From positions 58,002,501-58,066,500 of the forward strand of contig NC_133394.1 in assembly GCF_047511655.1 (NCBI RefSeq): a stretch of DNA of 64,000 nucleotides, written 5' to 3'. A program made the translations under genes and the position numbers. The DNA is from Castor canadensis. Lineage: Eukaryota; Chordata; Mammalia; Rodentia; Castoridae. Positions 50,410 through 59,444 of this stretch are shown in pieces. The notes beneath the pieces are model-generated. The model saw only the letters and a program-made list of their open reading frames with translations, did no database searches and was not told where the DNA came from. How positions within the stretch are numbered: position 1 is the stretch's first letter; each line of letters begins with the position of its first letter.

Positions 50410-50650
50410 AATCAGGCATGGCCCCAATACCCATTAGATGATGTCTCCAAATGGCCACTTAATGGCACTTTCAATCCCAATATTTTAAGGGATTTATTCA
50501 ATTTCTGTGAGCATGCTGGTAAATGAAAGGAACTTCCCTACACCCAATCCTTTTCCTATCTCCGCACCAAACACTCCCTCTGTATTTCCTGTTCCCCTGC
50601 ACAGGTTCTATTAGCCTCTAAACCACCTTCTAAATGAACCAAATCCTCTC
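50410..50650 (+). pseudogene. gag: gag matrix-region remnant, first copy
   Basis: Codons reading Trp-Pro-Leu-Asn-Gly-Thr-Phe-Asn and then Leu-Phe-Asn-Phe-Cys-Glu, followed by a Lys-Glu-Leu-Pro-Tyr and a Leu-Arg-Thr-Lys segment, match the N-terminal matrix domain layout of gammaretrovirus-like Gag. In a working virus Gag forms the particle shell; here the frame contains a TGA at about 50,525 and is not sustained. A second segment with the same layout lies at 51,930, so this piece is one of two. Confidence 0.5.
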
Positions 50651-51280
50651 CTGAACCTCCTCCTTCCCCATGTAAGCAGACTTCTTATGCTGCTCACGCT
50701 GCCCGCCTCTTCCTATCTTCCTGAGGGACTTTCCCATCATGGTGTTAAACCAGCCACTCCTTGCCAACTCTGGCCTCAAGGTGATTCCAGCTCTGGGAGA
50801 GCTCATGCTCCCTCCCTGTGGGCTGAGACCAAGCCTGGGGTTTATTCAGGTATGCCTCATGATACATTGGGGGAGTCCTGTTTGATTATGGTATCTGATG
50901 ACTGCTCCTCTTTTCTCCCCTATCTAATGCCCCTTTTTCCTGAGACAGCGACCTAAGAGTGGAGGTTTTATGTTGCTGAAAGTGTTTCAGTACCTGTCAA
51001 TGGGAGCAACCTAGAAACACAGGTGTCTAATCCCTCAGGTGTGTGTCATGCCTCCAGGCTCTGCCTTCCCCTCCCTTACCTAAGATGTCAGGACACTTTT
51101 CTGCTTCCTCCATGGTCTCACCACATGTCCTTTGTCTGCCTTCCTTTCCCTGGGCTTACTGGGACCCTGTCTCCCATGAAAAGCTTGTAGCATGGTACCT
51201 TATGACTTAAGTTATTCCATCTAGTTTGCCAGGCCACTCAGTCTAAAGTAACTTTAAATCAGCTGCTAGGCAAAATGTTT
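50651..51280 (+). other. Decayed retroviral interior, no gene resolved
   Basis: C-rich, Pro/Ser/Leu-coding text consistent with the matrix-to-capsid spacer of gag, without a clear domain. The 89-codon frame at 50687-50956 is part of it. A run of 15 A's follows at 51,282. Confidence 0.4.
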
Positions 51281-51640
51281 ACAAAAAAAAAAAAAAAGCA
51301 GATGCCATGCTAATGCCCTAACTCTATCCCCACAAGGGGAGGAGGGAAAGCAAATAGGCATGCTCATGCACAGTAGGAACACCTGCCATAGCTAAGAAAA
51401 TCCATAGGCCAACCCAACACACACCCTAGGCCACCAGCTGCACATGGTGGTGGCTGCAACCCGCCATCACTTCCCCTAGAATAAAACGCGTGCAGAGTAC
51501 ACAGGAAGGGGGGAGGGGTGACAGGCTCGCTTGTCCCGGGTGTGTGTGGAGGATGTTGGTGCCTTGTGCATGCCCTGCTCCTAGCCCCACCTCACAACTG
51601 GCACCAGACCCAGCCCTTGTAAGCCAATTGTTAGCTCAAG
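51281..51640 (+). other. A-run and possible internal LTR-like segment
   Basis: An A15 tract (51,282-51,296) is followed by CG-richer text with AATAAAACG (~51,480) and then GGATGTTGGTGCC (~51,551), which has the first seven bases of a tRNA-His-type primer site before diverging. This could be the edge of a second retroelement inserted in or recombined with the first. Weak evidence. Confidence 0.25.
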
Positions 51641-51905
51641 GTTGTAGTCCCAGAAATAGCACATTACTGTGGTCTCTAAACTTCTCATTTAAAATTTTCT
51701 ATACTTTCAGCCTCAGCATAAATTTTTCCCTCCAAATATTAACATTAGTTGTCCCATATGGTACTGTTATTGGCCCGGGATGCCCTCTAAATGCCCCTCT
51801 CTAACTTTACAGATGATTTATTCCTTTGTTTAAAAAGTAGCCTTTATTAAAGAGGCTGCCTGCTGTTAGCTAAAAGACAAAATCCTAATGTTTTGTGCTT
51901 CCTAG

Positions 51906-52575
51906 ATGGGACCTTTACCTTCCAGTCTTCTGGCTTATAGATGTTGGAAGCTTTGTACTGAGGCCTGGCCTCAATATGCCTTGGGTGACCAAGAGAAGTG
52001 GCCTTCACAGGGTTCCTTAAATTACAATACCATACTCCAATTAGACCTTTTCTATAGAAGGGAAAAAAGTGAACTGAGGTCCCCTATACAAATTTTCTTT
52101 CATCTCAGATTGGCTCCACAACTGCTATTTAGATTCTCAAACACTGGCCATTCTTTGTAAGCCACAGCATAAACACCCTCTGCCCTACCTTCTAACCACT
52201 GTAATATTCAAAGCCTCCTAATGGGTGCTTCCCCCTTCAATAGGTAATGGTAGGAAGAGGGCGAGTCTATGTCCCCTTCCAATTATCAGAACTAAGGGAA
52301 ATTAAAAAACATCTGGACAGCTATACTAATGCCCAAATACATTCAAGCCTTTTTCTCTGTGATCCAAACCTTTCAACTGACATAAAAGGATATCATGCTT
52401 CTACTAGACCAGACTCTTTCCTCATTAGAAAAGCAATGGGTTCTGGCCCAGGCCACTCAGGTTGGAAATGATTACTATTTATAATGAGCCCCAATATTAG
52501 CGGCACCTGAAAATGAATGAATTAATGTGCCTACCTACAGGGGCATAGGCAGTCCCCTTGACAGATCCACACCAA
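51906..52575 (+). pseudogene. gag: gag matrix/capsid remnant, second copy
   Basis: A frame at 51,906-52,160 carries Trp-Pro-Gln-Tyr, Glu-Lys-Trp-Pro and Leu-Asn-Tyr-Asn-Thr-Ile-Leu-Gln-Leu-Asp, the same matrix segment as at 50,410 but clearly different in sequence. A second frame (52,247-52,471) has Val-Pro-Phe-Gln-Leu-Ser-Glu-Leu-Arg-Glu-Ile-Lys, matching the start of a gammaretroviral capsid. Capsid text continues to about 52,575 (Pro-Leu-Thr-Asp-like), where a SINE interrupts it. Stops and frameshifts separate the pieces. Confidence 0.6.
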
Positions 52576-52577
52576 AA

Positions 52578-52733
52578 GGGGCTGATGATATGGCTCAAGC
52601 AGTAGAGTGCCACTTTGCAGACATAAAGTCCTGGGTTCAAGCCCCAGTATAACCAAAGGAAGGAGAGTGTCTGCCCAACATGTACAAGGCCCTGGGTTCA
52701 ATTCTCCACCATTGCTAAATCAAAAAAAAATGG
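52578..52733 (+). repeat. tRNA-derived SINE inside gag, double unit
   Basis: First unit: GGGGCTGATGATATGGCTCA, then 'aagtcctgggttcaagccccagtataacc' (boxes A and B). Second unit: 'gagtgtctgcccaacatgtacaaggccctgggttcaattctcc' with its own box B, then an A-run (52,722-52,730). This looks like a dimer or tandem insertion. It postdates the retrovirus. Confidence 0.85.
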
Positions 52734-52741
52734 TAAAGAAG

Positions 52742-52906
52742 GTAAGTGGCATTAATGTCACTTCAGCCATCTCATACTGGAAGAAAGTAGTTTAACCTAG
52801 ACCAGATCCCTCATTTTTAAGTGAGGAAACTGAGGCCCAGAACGGTTCAGAGACCTGCTCTCTAGAGTATCAGGTGTCAATGTGAAATAACAACTTTGCT
52901 TTACAG
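52742..52906 (+). other. Non-viral block with MIR core, shaped like an intron
   Basis: Starts with a consensus donor AAG/GTAAGT and ends TTTGCTTTACAG, directly before gag text resumes at 52,907. It contains a MIR core on the minus strand (52,838-52,880: 'gtgaggaaactgaggcccagaacgg'). None of it reads as gag. Confidence 0.45.
52838..52880 (-). repeat. MIR core fragment inside the retrovirus
   Basis: Text 'aagtgaggaaactgaggcccagaacggttcagagacctgc' is the complement of the MIR core. MIR predates this retrovirus, so its presence needs a transfer of host DNA. Confidence 0.7.
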
Positions 52907-53140
52907 CAACGCTCTGAAGAAAATCCCCTTACCTTTCCACAGCATCTTGAGGACACGATCAGAAAGCATACCACAATGGACCCAGAGTCACAGGTGAGAG
53001 AGGTTCTCCTCAAAGATAAATTTCTAACACAGTCTGCCCCAGATATTCGTAACAGGAGAGTAAAAGATAAGAGACATCATGGCCTCATTGCTGCTCTCAG
53101 AGAGGGCCCCACCTGACTGGGGCCTGTATCCTGAACTTGC
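52907..53140 (+). pseudogene. gag: gag capsid C-terminal remnant
   Basis: Resumes with codons for Arg-Ser-Glu-Glu-Asn-Pro, then Arg-Lys-His-Thr-Thr-Met-Asp-Pro-Glu-Ser-Gln and Leu-Lys-Asp-Lys-Phe-Leu-Thr-Gln-Ser-Ala. This is the region after the major homology segment of gammaretroviral capsid. The expected nucleocapsid zinc knuckle (CCHC) is not discernible between here and the protease frame. Confidence 0.65.
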
Positions 53141-53175
53141 TACCATAGTGGACAAGAGGGGCATTTCTGCAGAGA

Positions 53176-53691
53176 ATGCTTAAGGGGGACAACCTGGGAG
53201 ACAGCCCCACCCTCAACTGGGACCCTGCCCTCTCTGCAAAGGTAACCACTGGAGGTCCAGATGGAAGACAAGGTGCCACCCCCTATGGATTGATGGGCCC
53301 TGGCCCCCTGTCCACACTCCACTTCTTGGCATCGATGTTGAGGGGCCTCATGGTAGCTATGATGGCAGAAAAACAAAAGATCATTTTCTGGCTAGACAGT
53401 GGAGCTCGTTTCTCTGTCTTACCATTCTCTCCTGGTCCCTGGTCCAATGACAAGGTTGTCATTCGGGGAAAATCTGGCCAGCCCCTAGAGCACTACTTTA
53501 CCCAGCCTCCGGCCTGCTCTTGGGAAGACCTCCTCTTCTGTCATTGTTTCCTCATAGTTTCTGAAACTCCAGTGACTCTGTTGGGATGGGATTTACTATC
53601 TCAACTAAAAACTCAAATTCTCCTCCCCCCCAGGAAGCTATCTCTGCTGCCCCCTCCTTCAGGAACATATAGATTCCATAGTGTGGACTGA
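53176..53691 (+). pseudogene. pro: Retroviral aspartic protease, open 171-codon frame
   Basis: The protease normally cuts the Gag-Pol precursor during particle maturation. The active-site motif reads Asp-Ser-Gly-Ala at residues 74-77 (DSG in place of the commoner DTG; both occur in this fold). The C-terminal helix motif Leu-Leu-Gly-Trp-Asp-Leu-Leu lies at residues 135-141, with Trp where Arg is usual. The frame is the longest intact viral one and ends at a TGA at 53,689. The first ~55 residues are probably decayed nucleocapsid/linker, so the ATG is not a native start. It sits between gag capsid and RT text as expected. Without gag-pol readthrough it is unlikely to be made. Confidence 0.75.
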
Positions 53692-53870
53692 TGGGAAAAC
53701 TGTAGGGCAAGCCAGGCTGGCCCTCCCTATTCAAATAAAACTCAAAAATCCCTCACAGTTTCCACACTCAAAACAATATCCCCTCAAGCCTGAGGGATGA
53801 CAAGGCCTTAAGCCTATCATAAATTCCTTAAAACAACAAGGGCTACTAATTAGTTGCTTCAGCCCATATA
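53692..53870 (+). pseudogene. pol: pol reverse transcriptase N-terminal remnant
   Basis: Just after the protease, codons give Pro-Ile-Gln-Ile-Lys-Leu, Gln-Tyr-Pro-Leu-Lys-Pro-Glu-Gly, then a TGA and Leu-Lys-Pro-Ile-Ile. These are the opening residues of class I RT. Viral similarity ends near 53,870 and AT-rich sequence replaces the catalytic palm. Confidence 0.7.
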
Positions 53871-53871
53871 A

Positions 53872-54525
53872 TAAATTCAAAATTCTTATAAAAGTTAATT
53901 TTAAAATACAAGTTACAAAGTAAACAACTAGAAAGGATATAGATAGGTAGTGAATATATTTTTTGAGAAGTTAAATGAAAAAGAAATGTTTTTGGATGAG
54001 AAAGGATTTTGTAAAAAAGGGTTTGTCCTAAAGATTGTTTCAAATGGGATAAATAAGGACAAGCCATCAAAAGGTTTAGTTGTTATACAAAGGTCTGAAT
54101 AAGTTTTAAAAGTGTATAATAAAAAGCTTTGGTGTGTGATAAAGTTAAAGTTGAGTATAATCTAAGAGTTGCCTAAAAGATTTTTAGGGTCATGTCAAAC
54201 TAAAATCAAATTCTCTATGTCTATAAAATAACAAGGTTATCTTAATATTGTTCTGCGCTGAGTAACGTCTACAAAAAACCATTACAGAGCAAGATTTTAT
54301 CAAAGAAATTATTTGTGTTTTCTGCTGATCTTGTCAAGCTTTAAGTACTACTAAATCAGAGTTCATTTACATATTTGCTTATGTGTCTTAAATGACCACC
54401 TTGTAACAATGTTGTGTCTATACTTTATCTAAATATGGTACAAATATTTACAAAGTTATATAAAAATGAGCTAGAGCTCTCTTTTATCCAAGAGTGTTAC
54501 ACTTAACCTAAATCCTGACAGCCCC
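53872..54525. other. AT-rich block replacing the RT catalytic core
   Basis: About 650 bp is strikingly A+T-rich compared with the C-rich viral flanks, and no frame resembles RT; the YXDD-coding region is absent. The right edge is a pyrimidine/AG-rich acceptor-like stretch (CCCCTGCCTCCCACAG, ends ~54,538). Origin unknown: an insertion, or a non-pol internal segment of the family. Confidence 0.55.
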
Positions 54526-54529
54526 TGCC

Positions 54530-54715
54530 TCCCACAGGTCACCTACCTAGGTGTGGCCTTAAAGGGACAGACTCACTCTCTGAGTCATGAGTGCATCAAC
54601 CCAATCTTCTGTTTCCCTCCCCACCCCCTTACCATAAAGCAGCTTACAGCTTTCTTGGGAGTTACAGGATTTTGCAAAATTTAGTTCCCTAGGTATGCAG
54701 ACACCTTTTTTTTAT
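54530..54715 (+). pseudogene. pol: pol RT thumb/connection remnant
   Basis: Viral text resumes with codons for Val-Thr-Tyr-Leu-Gly-Val and Leu-Lys-Gly-Gln, then Ile-Lys-Gln-Leu-Thr-Ala-Phe-Leu-Gly-Val-Thr-Gly-Phe-Cys. This is the conserved segment after the RT palm in class I elements. An in-frame TAG follows near 54,681. RNase H is not visible. Confidence 0.7.
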
Positions 54716-54759
54716 GTTCCTCCTAATATTCCTATTTGGGTCTTAAATAATGTATGGCC

Positions 54760-55045
54760 ACCCATTTCTCTTAGAAAACTTGCCTCTAGCAGACTCTGCT
54801 CCTCTGGCTGACTACCTACCTTATCTTATCCTTCTCAGGGAACTTCTCAGAAAGCATGCAGACCAGATCTTGCCCCACTCTCTAAAAATTTCTGTTAAAC
54901 CAGGGCATCTTGTTCTCCAAAAAGGATCTTCTACCCTCTCCATTGGGACTTCGGTGGACCAGCCCTCATCTGGTCATTCTCATGACACCTGCTGCTGTCA
55001 AGCTCAATGGGATCCCCCAGTGGTGGCACCTCTCAAGGAACAGTT
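54760..55045 (+). pseudogene. pol: pol integrase C-terminal remnant
   Basis: Codons for Leu-Leu-Arg-Glu-Leu-Leu-Arg and then Lys-Pro-Gly-His-Leu-Val-Leu, followed in another frame by Val-Lys-Leu-Asn-Gly-Ile-Pro, match the C-terminal DNA-binding end of class I integrase. At least one frameshift (~54,920-54,960) is evident. The catalytic DDE region is missing, so RNase H and most of integrase have been lost. Confidence 0.6.
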
Positions 55046-55345
55046 AGAAAAACAGAGAAGGGAGTTGGAAGACTCTTGGAATCCTCTAGGGAACAACATG
55101 TCACAGTGGCTCTCCTGGCCAATGCCCTTCCTAATGCCTATGTTTCTTGCTCTCCTATTCTTAACCTTCCTTCCTTGTATCATAACCAGTTGTACGTCCA
55201 GAGATATCAACCGCTCCAAAACCATCCAGAGGACTGCAATGAGGGCCCCCCACCAGGACTCAGGAGTCTGAGGATCCTGCTCCATACAATGCCCCCTGCC
55301 AGCAGGAAGCAGCTAAAGAGGCCAATGCTTCACCCCAATTCCTGA
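55030..55345 (+). pseudogene. env: env transmembrane-subunit C-terminal remnant
   Basis: Directly after integrase text, the 54750-55271 frame has a charged membrane-proximal stretch (Glu-Gln-Leu-Glu-Lys-Gln-Arg-Arg-Glu-Leu-Glu), a Trp-rich patch, and one hydrophobic segment of about 25 residues (~residues 122-149) followed by a basic tail. This is the anchor end of a retroviral TM subunit, which in a working virus mediates membrane fusion. The surface subunit, fusion peptide and immunosuppressive-domain region are absent, so there is no functional envelope. Confidence 0.55.
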
Positions 55346-55369
55346 TCCTCAGCTCCTACCCCCATTATT

Positions 55370-55386
55370 AAAGAAAGAACGGGGAA
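55370..55386 (+). other. Polypurine tract
   Basis: AAAGAAAGAACGGGGAA with one pyrimidine, abutting the 3' LTR; plus-strand priming site. Confidence 0.8.
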
Positions 55387-55702
55387 TGACAGAACAATAA
55401 TGTTGCCATTTGTAAGTTGGCGGCCATTTTATCCTCAGATCTCACTTAAGAAACTCGCAAGGACAGCCCAGCCCTTAACAGAAATTCCTGTGTGTTAAGG
55501 CAGCCCCACCCCTAGCAGAGACTACCGCGCATGCGCTGACTTCCTTAACCTCCCCCTTCTATAAAAGCCACGCCTCACCCAGAGTTTGTGCTGTGCCATC
55601 TTTCCCCAGCCAGCCTGGCAGTTCGAGCCTGCCATTAAACTTTGTTCTTGGACATGAGACTTTTGTCGTGAACTTTCTTTGTGAGCAGCCTTTTTCCTAA
55701 CA
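55387..55702 (+). repeat. 3' LTR
   Basis: TGACAGAACAATAATG ... CTAACA, 316 bp. Better preserved than the 5' copy, with TG...CA ends and a 12-nt segment near 55,434 that the 5' LTR lacks. TATAAAAG at 55,560; ATTAAA at 55,634. More CpGs survive here (for example CGCGCATGCGC, ~55,527) than in the 5' LTR. Confidence 0.92.
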
Positions 55703-55707
55703 GTCAG
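55703..55707. repeat. Target-site duplication, right copy
   Basis: GTCAG immediately after the LTR's CA; identical to 49,510-49,514. Confidence 0.85.
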
Positions 55708-58700
55708 TTTGCTTCAGATTTGTTCAGAAAACAATTCTTGAGTGGTATCATAGGGACAGTGTGTTTGATTGACTGCCTTTTAGTCAAAAATAGCAGATCT
55801 TCCTCTCCATTGTAGCCTTCCCTAATCCATTGAAAAGCATATAGATGTACAACTTGTGTGTTCAATTTATCATCCAAAACCCACAGAAACCTGTCCTTTT
55901 GATAGTTTTGGCTGTCCAAATGAGCCTTTATTTATTTTAAATTGGAATTAAATATGTACTGCAGATTATTGGGTCTTTCAAATTTATTTCCACACTAATC
56001 TTTCATTAGAACTACAATGGGTGAGGCTAGAATATATAATTAGATATGTCACCCTGAGTTCTTCATTTGAAGCAGGTATGATTTTAAATAACATTTAAGT
56101 CTTACCTTGTATGCATATGTCCTCTTTTTGCCACCTGTACCCCATTCTACTCTACCCATCCAACTTTCTGCCTTGGGAGGCTAACCTTGTGCACCCCACT
56201 GGGGAATAACTTCCTGTTGGATTAATTTATTGGGGCGCTCTTGTGCTAGTCTTGAAGAAAGAAGGAATGAGATCCAGGTATTTATTTATTCTCTTGACTC
56301 CCTTTCTGCAAGCCCACCCAAGTTGGTGTGTTCCCGCATCTAACAATGTTGTTCTTCACCAGGTGGCCCTTAATAATACCCTCTTCTGAGTTTTAGTAGT
56401 CATCTCTTCCTCTTCCTTGCAACAGTTTCTTTCTTACTGCAACAATTCCAAAGTTACTTAAATATTTCCTTAAGTAACCTACATGTCTACAAATAGTTTT
56501 TTTTTTTTTTGTAAATAAGCCTTTCTCAAATTCTGATTTCTGTTAGGATAGATACACCTTAGAAATAAACATTGATGTTTGTATGCAAATCATTGACTAA
56601 AATTATTGGAATAAAAAATCTTTTGAAATACTTTTTAAAGTTTGGGATATATAGAAGCATTGGTGATCTATGAGGAAATCTTTTTCAGCATTGTGGTTGT
56701 GGGATGTGTAAGTGGCATAACACCTGGGCATTTCAGGCCTGGGAGAGTGTTGCAGACATAGATTTATGCCTCATTGGTTAGATATCTACTGGGGATGCAC
56801 AAGCTGAAGCTCCTTTTGTGAAATACTAAGATGCATTAATAAAACTCTTATGTATGTATAAGTCTTACAGCCTAGACACTGAAATAAACATGATTCATGT
56901 TCTATGTCTAATCAGAACAGAGGCTCTAATTTCTAATATTTTCAGGGCTTCTTGTTTGGAGGAAATAAAATTGCTTCTTCAGAGACTATAGGATCATATA
57001 CTAAAAGTAATTTTTAAATGCCATCTCAGTATAAAATTTGGGTTTTATATTTTAAAAGTTGCAAAATTGTACCTTTGAAAAGTGACAAATATATTTTGCA
57101 CTGCATAACAGATGCCCTCTGAGAATATAGAACATAGGATTGTCAGATCCCTACAAGCTCTTACTAATGACCACACAATATCAGTGGGACAGCTTATATT
57201 GCTGCAATCCCTGAGGCACTGACATTTGATTATTTTAAAAGCACAATCTATTCAAAAAGCAATTTGCAATTAAGCCTATTAATTAATATATATTTTTTAA
57301 GTTCTTCAACTCTTTGGCTTCATCACAATTTATTTCTGGTTCAAGTCAATAAAAGGATGGCTTATTTTCAAAATGCCCCTCACAGATCCTGTTGGGTTAA
57401 GCATCAAGTTAACTTGCTTGTTATCTGTGTGCTTGTGTTTGGGCTGCAGGAGGAGTTGGTCACTTCCAAAAGGCCTTCATCCTTACCATTGCACAGCTTC
57501 AGTGTTTCATTATGAAAAAAATATTTTATATCATTGCTGCAGTTTGAAAGTGCATGAATTCTAGTTTTTTTTTCTAACAGGATAACTTACTGTGCAAACT
57601 GCAGTCAATTTTGGCTGTCTGCATCAGGTGCAGCATCAATGCTTATTTGGGAAAATATCCTTAAGTACACTGGATGTCTCTCATCAGTCTTTTCTGGGCC
57701 TCTGAGGAAATGACTAATGGTTGCCTTTATGTGAATCTTGGATCATTGCCCACCTCTGAAACTAGGTGTGTGAAGTCACCTGTGTAAGAGTAAAATGTGA
57801 AAACTGAAAAAATCAGAGTAGTGAAAGCAAACAGCTGGAGCTCATCTGAAAGGATTTCCTACCAGCATCAGATCTCAGGTTCCAAGAAGACAAATCAAAC
57901 ACTCAGCAATTCTTCCTTCTATTATAGGCAGGTGCCCCACTCCTCTCTTCATTTCCTTCTCACACCTGTAATCTCTCTTCCACTCCCACCTGGCTTTTTA
58001 AGGCCAGTAGTTAACTTGTCACTGGGTAATCACATGGGATCTATAAAAATCACCTTTTGGTGATAGTTGACCTTATAAACTACTTTGATGTCTAACTTCT
58101 GGATTTCTGCAAATCACATTTTCCTTTTATCTTCCAGCAGGTTATCCTTTATGGCCTCCTTTCCTGTCCTGTTTCCCTCCATTCAGCCACCAAAGTTGGG
58201 CATCCTATAAAAAATTGGTTCAACACCTGAACTTTGATATTGAGGGATGGCCAGTGTTTACCTCTTTTTTGCCACTATCAGAGTAAAACCATGGTATTTA
58301 TTTAATAAGGAGGTATGATTTCCTCCTTAGAAATCACATTCTTATCATGTCAAGCACACAGACTCTCTGGCAGTGGTATAACCCCCAATGTTCCTGGGCT
58401 CTCAGTTCTTTTAACTTTTTCCTCTGGTCCAGTATAGATCTCCTTTGCTTCCATGAAGTAAAGATAGTTCTGAAATACAGAGGGAGAGAAAAAACCAAAT
58501 CTTAGGGTTTTAGCTGTATTAGCTTAATGCCCAGTCATTTTCCCCAGGTTGCATTTTGGTCACTTTAGGGGAGTGCCATGTTTCATTGGGAGTTCATAGA
58601 CCATGCTATTTCTTGAGAAGTGAGAACCAGCATTTCCTACAGGACTATGGTGAAGACAGGGCCTCTCTGAGGTAGACTACTTTGCTTGTGGTGAGATTTT

Positions 58701-58985
58701 TCTCTGTGTACTCACAACCTTTGTAGATGAATGGAGGTAGGTATAGGAAAGAAGTGCTCTTTGCTATGTTTTGTAGCAGTCAGGTTTCCAAAACCAATGT
58801 TTATGTGTTGAAGAAATGGCAAGCCTCATGCCCTCATCCCCATAATCTAGTCCACTGCAGAAACAGGCACCCACTGAAAAGCAAAAATATCTGAAATACC
58901 ATGGTGTGAGAAAACCTAGAAGTAGGGCAGTGCTATTACACAGTGAAGTATATGCAAGGAAATGATAAGAAGGACTTGGGGACTA
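55708..58985. other. Unassigned noncoding sequence
   Basis: No gene or repeat family recognised; a T15 run lies at about 56,497-56,511. Open frames up to 88 codons have no domain. Confidence 0.5.
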
Positions 58986-58989
58986 GAAA

Positions 58990-59360
58990 ACTAGGGGGAG
59001 ATCAGGTAATAGAAACCTTCACATATTATATAAAGATATTTGAACTTTATTTTTGAAATAAACTGTACAATCAGGTTTATATTTTAACAGGTCTCTACTA
59101 CAGTGCAGATTACTGAGATAAAGAGCACAGGGAGCCCATCCTAGACAGAAGACCCTATAGCATGAGTACATATTTAAGATGTGAATTTTGCCACAATGGT
59201 TGGGATAGCTTTTATGAAAATATAATGACAGGGCTTGGAAAAATTTAGAACCCCAAACAAACAGAATTTAGTGACTGAAGGGATGAGAGGGATGGTGAAG
59301 GAAAGGAGATGTTTAGAATGACTCCTGTGTCCTGGCTTCAGCCTCTGGGTACCTATGAAA
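58990..59360 (+). repeat. Ancient dispersed repeat, same family as 24,880-25,460
   Basis: 'gaactttatttttgaaataaactgtacaatcaggtttatattttaacagg' and 'agaatgactcctgtgtcctggcttcagcctctggg' follow the same motif order as the 24.9-kb copy. Diverged; name not assigned. Confidence 0.45.
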
Positions 59361-59444
59361 AAACCAGGAATAGCACAAAGTTCAATGTGGAAATCTGAAG
59401 TAGAAATGATTTGCCTGGATGCATATTCAGTAACCATTATTCAA

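Larger units (their letters stand above)
49515..55702 (+). mobile_element. Endogenous retrovirus, class I, tRNA-His primer type (HERV-H-like), defective
   Basis: Complete outline in order: 5' LTR, primer-binding site, gag-like remnants, protease, RT start, AT-rich block, RT end, integrase end, env transmembrane end, polypurine tract and 3' LTR. The host repeat GTCAG at 49,510-49,514 and 55,703-55,707 is the 5-bp target duplication, so the outer structure results from one integration. The LTRs differ at about 46 of about 303 aligned positions (hand count, roughly 15%) plus a 12-nt gap, so the insertion is old. No gene is full length. Class I status rests on the tRNA-His primer site and the gammaretrovirus-like gag and protease text. 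Confidence 0.9.
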
